Positions 1-7,844 of a stretch of DNA of 64,000 nucleotides are shown here, piece after piece; the stretch's first letter is position 1; each line of letters opens with the position of its first letter. The translations under genes and the position numbers were made by a program. The notes below the pieces were generated by a model, which saw only the letters and a program-made list of their open reading frames with translations, searched no databases and had not been told where the DNA came from. Source of the stretch: Metabacillus niabensis (GTDB lineage: Bacteria; Bacillota; Bacilli; Bacillales; Bacillaceae); contig NZ_JAIVLH010000002.1 of the NCBI RefSeq assembly GCF_020524345.1, positions 1 through 64,000 of the forward strand. Direction: 5' to 3'.

Positions 1-199
1 CACGCAAGAAAGAAGGACGTTATGAAGATCACTCAAGGAAAACTCATGAAGATCGCTGAGTGAAGGGACCGTAAAGTCAAAGGAAAAAGAACGTCGGAAA
101 GCCGTATGAGGGAAAACTTTACGTACGGTTTGATGAGGGGGAGCTGAAAGTAAAGAGGTAGCCGAAAGGCTACCCCTAGAAATCAGTTCTCTACTCTAC
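1..199 (+). mobile_element. Group II intron, 3' end (domains V-VI), truncated by window edge
   Basis: Positions 98-131 read as a group II intron domain V: AAGCCGT pairs with ACGGTTT, with an inner GAGG/CTTT stem capped by a GAAAA loop, and the typical ACGTACGG stretch is present. A domain VI-like helix follows (about 134-195, AGCTGA against TCAGTT with one G-U pair), ending in CTCTACTCTAC, a common 3' end for such introns. The reverse transcriptase/maturase would lie upstream, outside the window. The exact 3' splice site is inferred. Confidence 0.75.
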
Positions 200-201
200 A
201 T

Positions 202-378
202 TTATGAACAAACCTGTTTTTTATGAGGTAAATCTTCTTTTATATATTGTGTTAATAATACATCAAGCTCTTGGCTATATTTAATTGATATGTTAGAATT
301 CAGCCCGTTTTGTAGGACAATGTCAATTAGCTCGGCTCGTTTCTTTTCAATCATTTGAAGCATTTCTTGTTTAGACAC
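202..378 (-). CDS. Spo0E-family aspartyl-phosphate phosphatase (small)
   Basis: This 58-residue protein starts at a GTG preceded by AAAGGA. It matches the Spo0E-like phosphatase family in size (50-85 aa), in its two-helix layout and in the signature SQELD near residue 35, preceded by a helix rich in I/L/E/K (MLQMIEKKRAEL). Family members remove phosphate from Spo0A or other response regulators and so delay sporulation. The stop codon lies only a few bases from the inferred end of the group II intron, so the intron sits at the 3' boundary of this gene. Which regulator it acts on cannot be told from sequence. Confidence 0.85.
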   Translation of the reverse strand: MSKQEMLQMIEKKRAELIDIVLQNGLNSNISIKYSQELDVLLTQYIKEDLPHKKQVCS

Positions 379-515
379 GAGAACTTGTCCTTTCTTTGCA
401 TAGATTAGCTATTTCTATTATATCATTTTCAAACATATGATATAAGCAGCAATGATTCTATTATAAATGGTTATAAGGTGGAATGAAAAGGAAAATTTGC
501 CATAAGATATGAAAT

Positions 516-531
516 TGACATAAAAATGTCA
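516..531. promoter_or_regulatory. Palindrome upstream of ccdA (possible operator)
   Basis: TGACAT-AAAA-ATGTCA is a perfect 6-4-6 inverted repeat about 70 bases before the ccdA start, between ccdA and the divergent Spo0E-like gene. It overlaps a TTGACA-like -35 box at 515-520. It does not match a bacterial operator I can name with confidence. Confidence 0.4.
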
Positions 532-601
532 CATAAAGAAACATTTAAAATAATAGAACTTTTGCTAGAATAGAGAAGACATTCTCTTTAGGAGGAGTAA
601 T

Positions 602-1309
602 ATGACAGATGTAAATATATTTTTAGCTTTTGGAGCAGGTTTTTTATCTTTTATTTCTCCATGCTGTTTACCACTATATCCGGCATTTTTATCGTATATA
701 ACAGGAGTATCTGTAGGTGAATTAAAATCTGAAAATGCATTATTACAGAAAAGAAGTTTATTACATACAGTCTTCTTTTTATTAGGATTTTCTTCAATAT
801 TTATAGCACTTGGGTTTGGTACGTCTTTTATAGGAGAACTTTTTCAAAATTATCAAGATTTAATAAGACAAATTGGTGCTTTGTTAATTATCGTATTTGG
901 ACTCATGATAGTTGGAGTTTTTAACCCTAAATTTTTAATGAAAGAGCATCGGTTTGAATTTAAAAACCGTCCTACAGGGTATATAGGTACATTCTTTATT
1001 GGCATGGCTTTTGCAGCAGGCTGGACACCATGCACGGGACCAATTCTCTCTGCGGTAATTTGGTTAGCAGCAACAAATCCAGGATCCGCAATGCTTTATA
1101 TGATTGCCTATATATTAGGCTTCGCAGTTCCATTTCTGGTATTATCCTTTTTTATCGGAAAGCTTGGTTGGATTAAAAAGCATAACATGGCTATAATGAA
1201 AATAGGAGGATATCTCATGATTTTTATGGGGATTCTGTTATTTTTTGACATAATGACATCTATTATTATTTTCTTAACAAGGTTTTTTGGAGGTTTCACT
1301 GGTTTTTAA
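602..1309 (+). CDS. ccdA: Cytochrome c-type biogenesis protein CcdA
   Basis: CcdA is a polytopic membrane protein that passes reducing equivalents from cytoplasmic thioredoxin across the membrane, for cytochrome c maturation and, in Bacillus, for spore formation through StoA. The 235-residue product has about six hydrophobic segments. The two conserved redox cysteines sit in SPCCLP (residues 20-24) and GWTPCTGP (Cys144). The start is ATG with AGGAGG at 591-596. The downstream order yneI-ccdC-yneK is that of B. subtilis, which supports the assignment. Confidence 0.95.
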   Translation: MTDVNIFLAFGAGFLSFISPCCLPLYPAFLSYITGVSVGELKSENALLQKRSLLHTVFFLLGFSSIFIALGFGTSFIGELFQNYQDLIRQIGALLIIVFGLMIVGVFNPKFLMKEHRFEFKNRPTGYIGTFFIGMAFAAGWTPCTGPILSAVIWLAATNPGSAMLYMIAYILGFAVPFLVLSFFIGKLGWIKKHNMAIMKIGGYLMIFMGILLFFDIMTSIIIFLTRFFGGFTGF

Positions 1310-1358
1310 TGTTTTGCCCTATTTTAGTGACAATTTTACTATATTTAAGACGTAAATT

Positions 1359-1589
1359 TGATATAATGGTCATATGTGTGATAGATATTGCATTGAAGGT
1401 TAGAAAGATATGAGATAGCCTCCAATTAAGTCAAATGTCAATCGCCTTCTATTAAGAGGGATTGTGGGTTCAATCTTTCTTTTATATTATCAGAATTTTA
1501 GATCATATCTGATAGTATAAGAAAAACTGAGGCTTTCGTCTATAGACGATTAGCTGGTTTTTCTCATCATGTATGAGGAGGAGCTAGGC
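1359..1589 (+). promoter_or_regulatory. Extended -10 promoter and long structured leader of yneI
   Basis: TGA-TATAAT at 1359-1367 is a good extended -10 element, which would start an RNA near 1374 and leave about 215 bases before yneI. The leader can fold into three consecutive elements: AGAAAGAT (1402-1409) with ATCTTTCT (1473-1480); a 13-bp hairpin with one G-U pair (1482-1494 with 1508-1520); and GAAAAAC (1521-1527) with GTTTTTC (1557-1563) enclosing the perfect palindrome TCGTCTATAGACGA (1536-1549). No known riboswitch consensus was recognised. Confidence 0.5.
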
Positions 1590-1949
1590 ATGGCTAGAAT
1601 TTTAATTGTTGATGATGCCAAGTTTATGAGAATGACTTTGTCAAATATATTGAAAAAGGCAAACCATGTAATTGTAGGAGAAGCTGAAAATGGGATTCAG
1701 GCTGTTGAACTTTTCGAAAAGGAAAAACCGGATTTGGTTACTCTAGATATTACAATGCCAGAGAAAAATGGAATAGAGGCTTTAAAAGAAATCAAACAAC
1801 AATATTCTGATGCAAAAATTATTATGTGCTCTGCAATGGGGCAGCAAAAAATGGTTGTCGAAGCAATTGAAGCCGGAGCTAAAGATTTCATAGTAAAACC
1901 GTTTGATGAAAATCGTGTATTAGAAGCTGTTGATCGAGTATTAGGATAA
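1590..1949 (+). CDS. yneI: CheY-like single-domain response regulator YneI
   Basis: This is a 119-residue receiver domain with no output domain. It has the acidic pair in ILIVDDAKFMR, the phospho-acceptor Asp in LVTLDITMPE and the conserved Lys in FIVKPF. In B. subtilis yneI lies between ccdA and ccdC and its role is not settled. The start was set at the ATG at 1590 because GAGGAGGAG (1575-1583) is ideally spaced for it. An in-frame ATG at 1569 lies upstream of this ribosome-binding site. A strong hairpin terminator follows the gene. Confidence 0.9.
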   Translation: MARILIVDDAKFMRMTLSNILKKANHVIVGEAENGIQAVELFEKEKPDLVTLDITMPEKNGIEALKEIKQQYSDAKIIMCSAMGQQKMVVEAIEAGAKDFIVKPFDENRVLEAVDRVLG

Positions 1950-1955
1950 TAGATT

Positions 1956-1996
1956 AAAAACCATTTAAGATATCTATATCTTAAATGGTTTTTATC
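1956..1996 (+). terminator. Intrinsic terminator after yneI
   Basis: An 18-bp inverted repeat (1956-1973 with 1976-1993) ends in a T run, just past the yneI stop. Confidence 0.85.
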
Positions 1997-2132
1997 TTTA
2001 GTTGTTTTACTCCTTTAAGTCTGAACAGATTTTTGGAGAGGTATGTTATTTTTATTAGAGATTTTCTAGGTATCCTTTCGAAATTCGTTTATACTAGTAC
2101 ATATAGAGTTAACTAGTAAAGGATTGATATTA

Positions 2133-2612
2133 TTGTTAACGGTTGTTTCATCGTTCATTGCTGTGGCAATGGCCTTATTTGTATTATTCATTCGTTTTAA
2201 ATCTGCTAAAAAACCTGCATCAGCTAAAAAGATTATTTTGCCACCGATCTTTATGAGTACAGGTGCATTGATGTTTATTCATCCATTCTTTCGCGTAACA
2301 GCAGCGGAATTTTTTGAGGCATTATTTGTAGGAATGTTTTTTTCTATTTTTTTAATTAAAACTTCAAATTTTGAAATTAGAGATAATAACATTTATCTAA
2401 AGCGATCTAAGGCATTTGCTTTCATATTAATAGGTTTATTAATTATTCGAATCATCATGAAGTCCTTTTTGAGTACAACAATAGACGTAGGGGAACTGAG
2501 TGGGATGTTTTGGATTTTAGCTTTTGGAATGATTGTTCCGTGGCGTATTGCTATGTATCGTGCATTTTTGCGAGTCCAGAAAGAACATCATTTATCGAAT
2601 AACCATAAATGA
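2133..2612 (+). CDS. ccdC: Membrane protein CcdC (YneJ family)
   Basis: This is a roughly 159-residue, four-helix membrane protein of the CcdC/YneJ family, found beside ccdA and yneI in Bacillus and of unknown molecular function. Hydrophobic segments cover about residues 1-20, 35-75, 90-110 and 125-145, separated by short basic stretches. The TTG at 2133 was chosen because AAAGGA (2118-2123) is nine bases away; an in-frame TTG at 2124 is too close to it. The yneI terminator lies upstream, so the gene probably has its own promoter. Confidence 0.85.
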   Translation: MLTVVSSFIAVAMALFVLFIRFKSAKKPASAKKIILPPIFMSTGALMFIHPFFRVTAAEFFEALFVGMFFSIFLIKTSNFEIRDNNIYLKRSKAFAFILIGLLIIRIIMKSFLSTTIDVGELSGMFWILAFGMIVPWRIAMYRAFLRVQKEHHLSNNHK

Positions 2613-2632
2613 TTTATTATGAAGAATTACAA

Positions 2633-2668
2633 AAAAAGATCCGAATCATTAAATTTCGGATCTTTTTA
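2633..2668. terminator. Bidirectional terminator between ccdC and yneK
   Basis: A 13-bp stem (2633-2645 with 2655-2667) is flanked by A and T runs, so it can terminate both converging genes. Confidence 0.85.
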
Positions 2669-2697
2669 TTTGGTGATAGGACTTCTCGCTTTACTCA

Positions 2698-3132
2698 TTA
2701 AAATAGAGCTTTATATTCAGAGTAGTCAATTTGTTTTTCAGTAAGTCTTTTCATAAGAAATTTATGATCACGTTTAGGAGTTGCCATAATATAACCTCTT
2801 ATGATTAAATCTAAATTGATTGATGATGCTTGTTCTATTAAGGCCAATTGACCGATTTTTCCTGCAATTTTAGCTCTTGCAACATCTCGAAACAGCTCAG
2901 GTACTGGTTCTACCAACTCTTCTAGCAAGTTTTTTTCTTCATCGTTCCACATATGTCTCGTCTTTTCTAAATAGTAGTCTTGCCAATCTAAATCTGATTT
3001 TCCATCTTCTTTAGGTAATCTTTGTAAAAATTTCCGGAACATAAAGTAGCCGCCAATAGCAAGCATAGATACAAGAAATACAACCCAAAACAAGATAAAC
3101 CAAAGGAACCAACCTTCTAACACTTTATTCAC
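2698..3132 (-). CDS. yneK: YneK-like protein (DUF2621), N-terminal membrane anchor
   Basis: This 144-residue protein has one N-terminal transmembrane segment (about residues 7-31) and a soluble, charged C-terminal part. Size, topology and position after ccdC match YneK of B. subtilis, a conserved protein of unknown function near spore-coat genes. The start is a GTG at 3132 with a weak ribosome-binding site; another GTG three codons downstream is possible. It converges with ccdC on a shared terminator. Confidence 0.8.
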   Translation of the reverse strand: MNKVLEGWFLWFILFWVVFLVSMLAIGGYFMFRKFLQRLPKEDGKSDLDWQDYYLEKTRHMWNDEEKNLLEELVEPVPELFRDVARAKIAGKIGQLALIEQASSINLDLIIRGYIMATPKRDHKFLMKRLTEKQIDYSEYKALF

Positions 3133-3244
3133 CTCTTGTCCTAACCATATAAAGGATTAAAAGAAGCAGCTAACGCAATTAATAATACTTATTGCATTAC
3201 TGCCTTTAATTATTTGATATTTAATTCAATATATTTCGTTTGAC

Positions 3245-3451
3245 CTACTCATGATGGCCAAAAGCATGATGCTCTTTTGCTAAGAGGAGTAATGATTTCT
3301 TAACAGCTTCCACTTTTTTTCGATCATAAGAAGAAGTCATCAAATCATTCAATTCAGCTTGAACGTGAAACATGGAATGTTTATAAAAAATATCAAGTCG
3401 AATCGTCCCAACATCTGTTGGTAAGTATAGAAATTCATATGTACGTGACAT
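3245..3451 (-). CDS. Small conserved hypothetical protein
   Basis: This is a 68-residue soluble protein with a beta-rich first half and a helical second half ending in a His-rich tail (HHAFGHHE). I do not recognise the family. The ATG at 3451 was chosen because AGGAGGAG lies at ideal spacing; a longer reading from 3478 would place that site inside the gene. It lies upstream of yneK on the same strand, separated by about 110 bases without a clear terminator, so the two may be co-transcribed. Confidence 0.7.
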   Translation of the reverse strand: MSRTYEFLYLPTDVGTIRLDIFYKHSMFHVQAELNDLMTSSYDRKKVEAVKKSLLLLAKEHHAFGHHE

Positions 3452-3602
3452 AATAGCTCCTCCTAAAGAAGACACCAATCATAAGTTGTCTATTTAAAAA
3501 TAAATATATATTTTAATAATAGCAGAAAACGTTTTAATACGCACTAATTTTTCGAAAAATTTGCCATTATTAAACAAACAAAGGCGTATCAACATATTCC
3601 TG

Positions 3603-3701
3603 AAAAAAGAGGAGGTTAAACATATGTTTAACCTCCTCTAATCCCTTCCGATCCGTACATTGGTTAAGTGTCCCGCAACAAGCGAATGTTTCGGAAGGGA
3701 T
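3603..3701 (-). ncRNA. Candidate small RNA with its own promoter and terminator
   Basis: Read on the minus strand, an RNA of about 99 nt starts near 3701. Its first 11 bases (3691-3701) pair perfectly with 3641-3651. Inside are two smaller pairings (ACATT/AATGT and TGT/ACA). The RNA ends in a perfect 32-base palindrome (3608-3639) followed by six U (3603-3608), a strong intrinsic terminator for this strand only. No convincing reading frame fits inside. I do not recognise it as a named RNA. The rest of this 477-base gap (3737-3928) shows nothing but AT-rich sequence. Confidence 0.55.
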
Positions 3702-3707
3702 AATGTT

Positions 3708-3736
3708 AGTGTAGTCAATTTTTTAATAAATGTAAA
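3708..3736 (-). promoter_or_regulatory. Sigma-A promoter for the candidate small RNA
   Basis: On the minus strand, TTTACA (3731-3736) and TACACT (3708-3713) are separated by exactly 17 bases. The predicted start, about seven bases downstream, falls at the first base of the RNA's closing stem. Confidence 0.55.
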
Positions 3737-3928
3737 GAATTGTTTATATGGTTAATAATGGATTGAATACATTCTACTAGAAATGTCATTATAAGTATTT
3801 CATTATGGGATTAAATGTATTAAGTTGATCTACAAAACACAAAAAATTGATTTGATATTTTTTATATGTATTTATTAAATAGTTCTGTTATGATAAAAAT
3901 GAGACTAGCATGAAGGGAAGAAAAAATA

Positions 3929-4681
3929 ATGGGAAAATTAATAGCTGTTCAATTATTCACACTAAGAGATGAGTGTGAGCAAGATTTTTATGGCACTTTA
4001 GAAAAAGTAGCTGCACTAGGGTTCAATGGAGTTGAATTGGCTGGGTATTATGGCAAGGAAGCTGTTGAATTAAAACAAACTCTGGATAACCTGGGATTAG
4101 TTGCTGTAAGCAGTCATGTGTCATTAGAAAGAATGGAACAACATTTAGAGGATGAATTAGCATATTTGAAAACGCTTAATTGTGAAAACATTGTATGTCC
4201 ATACTTAGTTGAGGATCGAAGAAATGAATATGATCAACTTGCGCAAACTTTAAATAAAGTTGGAGAACGCTGTTCTGAAGAAGGAATCGCATTAAGCTAT
4301 CATAATCATGATTTTGAATTAGAAAAAAGAGAAGGCCGCTCACATCTTGAAAGATTATTTGATGAGACGAATCCGGAGTATGTTAAGGCTGAATTAGATG
4401 TATATTGGTTAACACTAGCTGGTGAAAATCCGGTAGATTGGATGAAAAAATATACAGGACGTATGCCATTGATCCATTTAAAGGATATGACAACAGATTC
4501 TGATAAAACTTTTGCAGAATTAGGAACTGGTGGTGTTAATCTGGAAGCTATCTTACATACTCTTGATGAAGCCAAAGTTGAATGGATGGTTGTAGAGCAA
4601 GATAAATGTAAACGTTCCCCACTTGAAAGTGTGGAAATAAGCATCAATTATTTAAAAGATCAACTCTCAAAAGTAAATTAA
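3929..4681 (+). CDS. Sugar isomerase/epimerase, xylose-isomerase-like TIM barrel
   Basis: This 250-residue protein is of the AP endonuclease 2 / sugar phosphate isomerase-epimerase superfamily. Likely metal ligands are the acidic and His residues in GVELAGYYG, SYHNHDFEL, KAELDVYWL, LIHLKDM and VVEQD near the C-terminus. Such proteins interconvert keto-sugars, inososes or their derivatives at a divalent metal. Its neighbours (an AraC regulator, a Gfo/Idh/MocA dehydrogenase and a second isomerase) suggest catabolism of an unusual glycoside or keto-sugar. The start is supported by AAGGGAAG upstream. The exact substrate is unknown. Confidence 0.85.
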   Translation: MGKLIAVQLFTLRDECEQDFYGTLEKVAALGFNGVELAGYYGKEAVELKQTLDNLGLVAVSSHVSLERMEQHLEDELAYLKTLNCENIVCPYLVEDRRNEYDQLAQTLNKVGERCSEEGIALSYHNHDFELEKREGRSHLERLFDETNPEYVKAELDVYWLTLAGENPVDWMKKYTGRMPLIHLKDMTTDSDKTFAELGTGGVNLEAILHTLDEAKVEWMVVEQDKCKRSPLESVEISINYLKDQLSKVN

Positions 4682-4688
4682 GCTATAC

Positions 4689-4730
4689 AAAAAATGAAAG
4701 CACTCTAAACAGGGGTGCTTTCATTTTTTT
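4689..4730. terminator. Bidirectional terminator
   Basis: A stem of about 15 bp (AATGAAAGCAC with GTGCTTTCATT at its core) has a long T run on the plus strand and an A run on the other side. It lies between two converging genes. Confidence 0.85.
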
Positions 4731-4789
4731 GTAGATTTGTAGTGTTATAGGATGGTGTAGTTTATTCTAAAAGGTGTATTGGATATTGC

Positions 4790-5665
4790 TTACATTTCCA
4801 TGCTCCTATGTTGTAGGTCTTGTTTACGATAAGCTGTTGGTGAAATCTTTTTTTGATCACGAAAAACACGTGAAAATGTCTGGAATGAACGATATCCGAC
4901 CTCTAAAGCTATATCAGTAACAGGAATGGTTGTTGATGTTAATAGGCTGCATGCATGACGAATTCTGACTTCATGTAAGAAATGAACAAAGTTTAGACCT
5001 ACATGTTCTTTAAAAAGTTCACTTAAATATGGAACACTCACATGAAATTTGTTTGCTAAATTGGATAAAGTGATATCATCCTGATAATGTGTATGAATGT
5101 ATTGAATAACATCCCAAATGATTCCTTTTTTTGTTGCCTTTTTATTAGTGGCTGCTGAGGAATTTTGAGTACGTCTCAATCGTTCGAAAATGACCATAAT
5201 TTCAGCAAGCTTAGCTTTTATTAAAATGTCTTTATACGGTTTATTTTGTGTGTATTCTTCAAGCATTTCTTCTAAGATGCTCCTCATTTTTAGGAAATCT
5301 GGAGCATCTATCTTGATAAACGGATCTAGAAAAAGATCTTCTGAATTAATTAATGCATCTTGTAATCCTAAATGATGAAGTAATGCTAAATCAAACATAC
5401 AATTGTATAAAACCAATGTTGATTCTTTATCAGCAGATATTTTATGTATTTGGTAAGGGAGAATAAACGTGAAGGTACCGGGCTCCATTTTATGTTTTTT
5501 TCCGTTAATTATCTCAGTTCCGAATCCTTCAATGACTAATGAGAATTCAAGATAATCATGACGATGTGAAGGAAACTGATCTTTAATTTTATGAATTGAT
5601 AGATGAAACGGAAATGATGTGTTCATATTAGGATATTCAGATAAATACATGGGAAAATTGGTCAT
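4790..5665 (-). CDS. AraC-family transcriptional regulator (cupin sensor)
   Basis: The 291-residue protein has an N-terminal cupin-like sensor (about residues 15-110, with HRHDYLEFSLVIEG) and a C-terminal AraC DNA-binding domain with two helix-turn-helices (about 185-285, including LANKFHVSVPYLSELFKEHV and DIALEVGYRSFQTFSRVF). Such proteins activate sugar-use genes when the cupin binds the sugar. It is divergent from the dehydrogenase at 5806, with the shared 140 bases holding a cre-like site, so it probably controls that gene. AGGAGG precedes the ATG. Confidence 0.9.
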   Translation of the reverse strand: MTNFPMYLSEYPNMNTSFPFHLSIHKIKDQFPSHRHDYLEFSLVIEGFGTEIINGKKHKMEPGTFTFILPYQIHKISADKESTLVLYNCMFDLALLHHLGLQDALINSEDLFLDPFIKIDAPDFLKMRSILEEMLEEYTQNKPYKDILIKAKLAEIMVIFERLRRTQNSSAATNKKATKKGIIWDVIQYIHTHYQDDITLSNLANKFHVSVPYLSELFKEHVGLNFVHFLHEVRIRHACSLLTSTTIPVTDIALEVGYRSFQTFSRVFRDQKKISPTAYRKQDLQHRSMEM

Positions 5666-5750
5666 ATTAACCGTTTCCTCCTATCAGAAAAAATGAGATA
5701 AACAGATGAAAAACTGATCTGCTTTTTTATCCATTATATTTTACCATATC

Positions 5751-5764
5751 TGTAAGCGTTTTTT
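5751..5764. promoter_or_regulatory. cre-like site (CcpA)
   Basis: TGTAAGCGTTTTTT matches 12 of 14 positions of the cre consensus TGWAANCGNTNWCA and lies about 45 bases upstream of the dehydrogenase start. Confidence 0.45.
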
Positions 5765-5805
5765 TACATCGATAAAATGAATAAAGAGTTAGGAGGTTTT
5801 TTACG

Positions 5806-6879
5806 TTGGATAGTCAAAAAATTAGATTAGGTATTATAGGTGCAGGGGCTATTGGAAATGTTCATTTAAGTACATTTTCACAATTAACCGATTCAATCGT
5901 TCTGCAAGGAATTACTGATGCTTATCTTCCACTGGCAGAACAAAGGGCAACTGAATATAAAGTAAATCAAGTGTTTAATAGTGCAGAGGAATTAATTCAT
6001 GATTCCAACATAGATGCTGTAATTATTGGTGTACCTAATAAATGGCATGCTCCACTAGCTTTACAAGCGTTAAAAGCAGGTAAGCATGTGTTAATAGAGA
6101 AACCGATGGGTATCAATAGCGAAGCGGCAAAAGAAATTGTAAGAGCACAGCGAGATTCGGGGAAAATCGTCATGGTTGCACATCAAATGAGATGGCAATG
6201 GCAAATCCAGCAAATTAAAGAACAGGTAGAAAAGGGCTCGTTAGGAAAGATTTATCATGCCAAAACAGGCTGGTTTCGTAGAAAAGGGATCCCGGGTTGG
6301 GGAAGCTGGTTTACAACCAAATCAGAAGCTGGTGGGGGACCATTAATTGATATCGGTGTTCATATGTTAGATCTAGGGCTATATTTAATGGGGAATCCAA
6401 AACCGGTTTCCGTTTACGGGTCTACCTATGCTGAATTCGGACCAAGAAAGAAAGGAATAGGTACCTGGGGAACTCCAAATTGGAATGGACAATATGATGT
6501 TGAAGATCTGGCCACAGCTTTAATCAAGATGGAGGATGGATCAACACTTTCCTTGGAAGTTAGCTGGGCTGTACATATGGCTACCAGCAATAACCCTTTT
6601 ATTCACTTAATGGGATCTGAAGGCGGTGCATCACTTGAAGGGAATTCAGCAAAGATTTTGACTGAACAGTTCGATCGTACTATTGATCTCGAGCTTACTC
6701 CAAAAGATCTTGAAGAAGATGAGCGCATTCAATTAAGCAAACATTTTATTGAGTGTATTGGTGAGGAAAAACAACCGATTACCTCTGTAATGTCAGGGTT
6801 AACGAACAATCTTATTTTAGATGCGATCTATGAATCATCCAAAACAGGACGTGAAGTCATTTTAGATTGGGAGATTTAG
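5806..6879 (+). CDS. Gfo/Idh/MocA-family NAD(P)-dependent oxidoreductase
   Basis: This 357-residue dehydrogenase has an N-terminal Rossmann fold (GIIGAGAIGNVH, residues 9-20), the family's catalytic-lysine motif EKPMG (about residue 98) and the His-containing GGGPLIDIGVHMLDLG in the C-terminal domain. Relatives oxidise sugars, inositols or glycosides, often to 3-keto forms. The start is a TTG with AGGAGG upstream. It is followed by an isomerase/epimerase gene in the same direction, suggesting oxidation followed by isomerisation of one substrate. A cre-like site upstream suggests repression by preferred carbon sources. Confidence 0.9.
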   Translation: MDSQKIRLGIIGAGAIGNVHLSTFSQLTDSIVLQGITDAYLPLAEQRATEYKVNQVFNSAEELIHDSNIDAVIIGVPNKWHAPLALQALKAGKHVLIEKPMGINSEAAKEIVRAQRDSGKIVMVAHQMRWQWQIQQIKEQVEKGSLGKIYHAKTGWFRRKGIPGWGSWFTTKSEAGGGPLIDIGVHMLDLGLYLMGNPKPVSVYGSTYAEFGPRKKGIGTWGTPNWNGQYDVEDLATALIKMEDGSTLSLEVSWAVHMATSNNPFIHLMGSEGGASLEGNSAKILTEQFDRTIDLELTPKDLEEDERIQLSKHFIECIGEEKQPITSVMSGLTNNLILDAIYESSKTGREVILDWEI

Positions 6880-6968
6880 TTCGTGTGAAATTCCTAAGCT
6901 AAACAAATGATGATCGTAGGTTTAATACGAGTAAGTTTTTCAACTTTCCTTAAAGAGGGTGATAGGTG

Positions 6969-7799
6969 ATGTTAAGGGGATTAACAAAAGCTGGATTAGG
7001 ATCATTCGCAGATGATAAACAATTTATTGAGTTAGCATCAGAATACTCTTTTCAATCTGTTGATCTTGATGCAAAGAATTTAATCGAAGCCTATGGACTA
7101 ATAGAAGCACAAGAGATTTTACTAGTTAATAATATTCAATTAGGGGCGATAGGTTTACCAGTTGAATGGAGAAGTTCTCATGAAGAATTCTCAAAGGATT
7201 TAGTCAATCTTGCTTCGGCTGCTAAGGCAGCACAAGAATTAGGATGTACTCGATGTTGTACGTATATTTTACCCTCAACTGATTTAAAATCAGCCCAATT
7301 TATGAGTTTAGCAGTAAAACGCCTGAGAATTTGTGCGGAAATTCTAGGCTCATATGATGTGAGACTTGGTTTGGAATATGTTGGTCCACACCATTTAAGA
7401 AACACCTGGAAAAATCCTTTTATATGGACACAAGAGGAAACACTCCAATTAATTGATGCGATAGGATTACCGAATGTAGGATTATTGTTAGATTCGTATC
7501 ATTGGTACACAACAGGTCTCTCAAGTGAAGACTTATCCAATTTAAATGCACAGCAGATTGTTCATGTTCATATTAATGATGCAGAGAATTTACCGGTGGA
7601 AGAGCTTAAGGATAATGATCGGCTTTATACAGGAGAAGGGGTAATTGATTTACCTTTATTCTTGAAAAGTATTAAGAAAACTGGCTATAGCGGCCCAATA
7701 TCCCAAGAAGTATTAACTCCTTCACAACCAAGTGAATCAGGTGAAGAGCTGATAAAACGTTCTAAAATTGGGTTTGATAAAGTGTTTAGCAACATCTAA
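6969..7799 (+). CDS. Sugar isomerase/epimerase, TIM barrel (second copy)
   Basis: This 276-residue protein is of the same superfamily as the one at 3929 but not a close copy. Likely metal-binding stretches are LGLEYVGPHH, LLLDSYHWY, VHVHINDAE and SQEVL. It lies 89 bases after the dehydrogenase and shares its direction, so they probably form an operon. The ATG at 6969 was chosen over an in-frame GTG one codon earlier because the AGAGGG upstream is better spaced. Substrate unknown; a keto-sugar produced by the dehydrogenase is the natural guess. Confidence 0.85.
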   Translation: MLRGLTKAGLGSFADDKQFIELASEYSFQSVDLDAKNLIEAYGLIEAQEILLVNNIQLGAIGLPVEWRSSHEEFSKDLVNLASAAKAAQELGCTRCCTYILPSTDLKSAQFMSLAVKRLRICAEILGSYDVRLGLEYVGPHHLRNTWKNPFIWTQEETLQLIDAIGLPNVGLLLDSYHWYTTGLSSEDLSNLNAQQIVHVHINDAENLPVEELKDNDRLYTGEGVIDLPLFLKSIKKTGYSGPISQEVLTPSQPSESGEELIKRSKIGFDKVFSNI

Positions 7800-7808
7800 A
7801 GAATAATG

Positions 7809-7838
7809 AAGGCGATCAGAAAATTGATCGCCTTTTAC
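7809..7838. terminator. Terminator after the isomerase gene
   Basis: AAGGCGATCA pairs with TGATCGCCTT (10 bp, 6-base loop), followed by TTT. It lies between two converging genes. Confidence 0.8.
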
Positions 7839-7844
7839 TAAATA

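Noticed and set aside
1316-1420. A 34-codon frame starting right after ccdA
   Set aside because: It has no ribosome-binding site and overlaps the yneI promoter and leader stem.
3624-3640. A tiny ATG frame preceded by GAGGAGG inside the 32-base palindrome
   Set aside because: The ribosome-site look comes from the terminator arms; the frame is five codons and the palindrome gives the same pattern on both strands.
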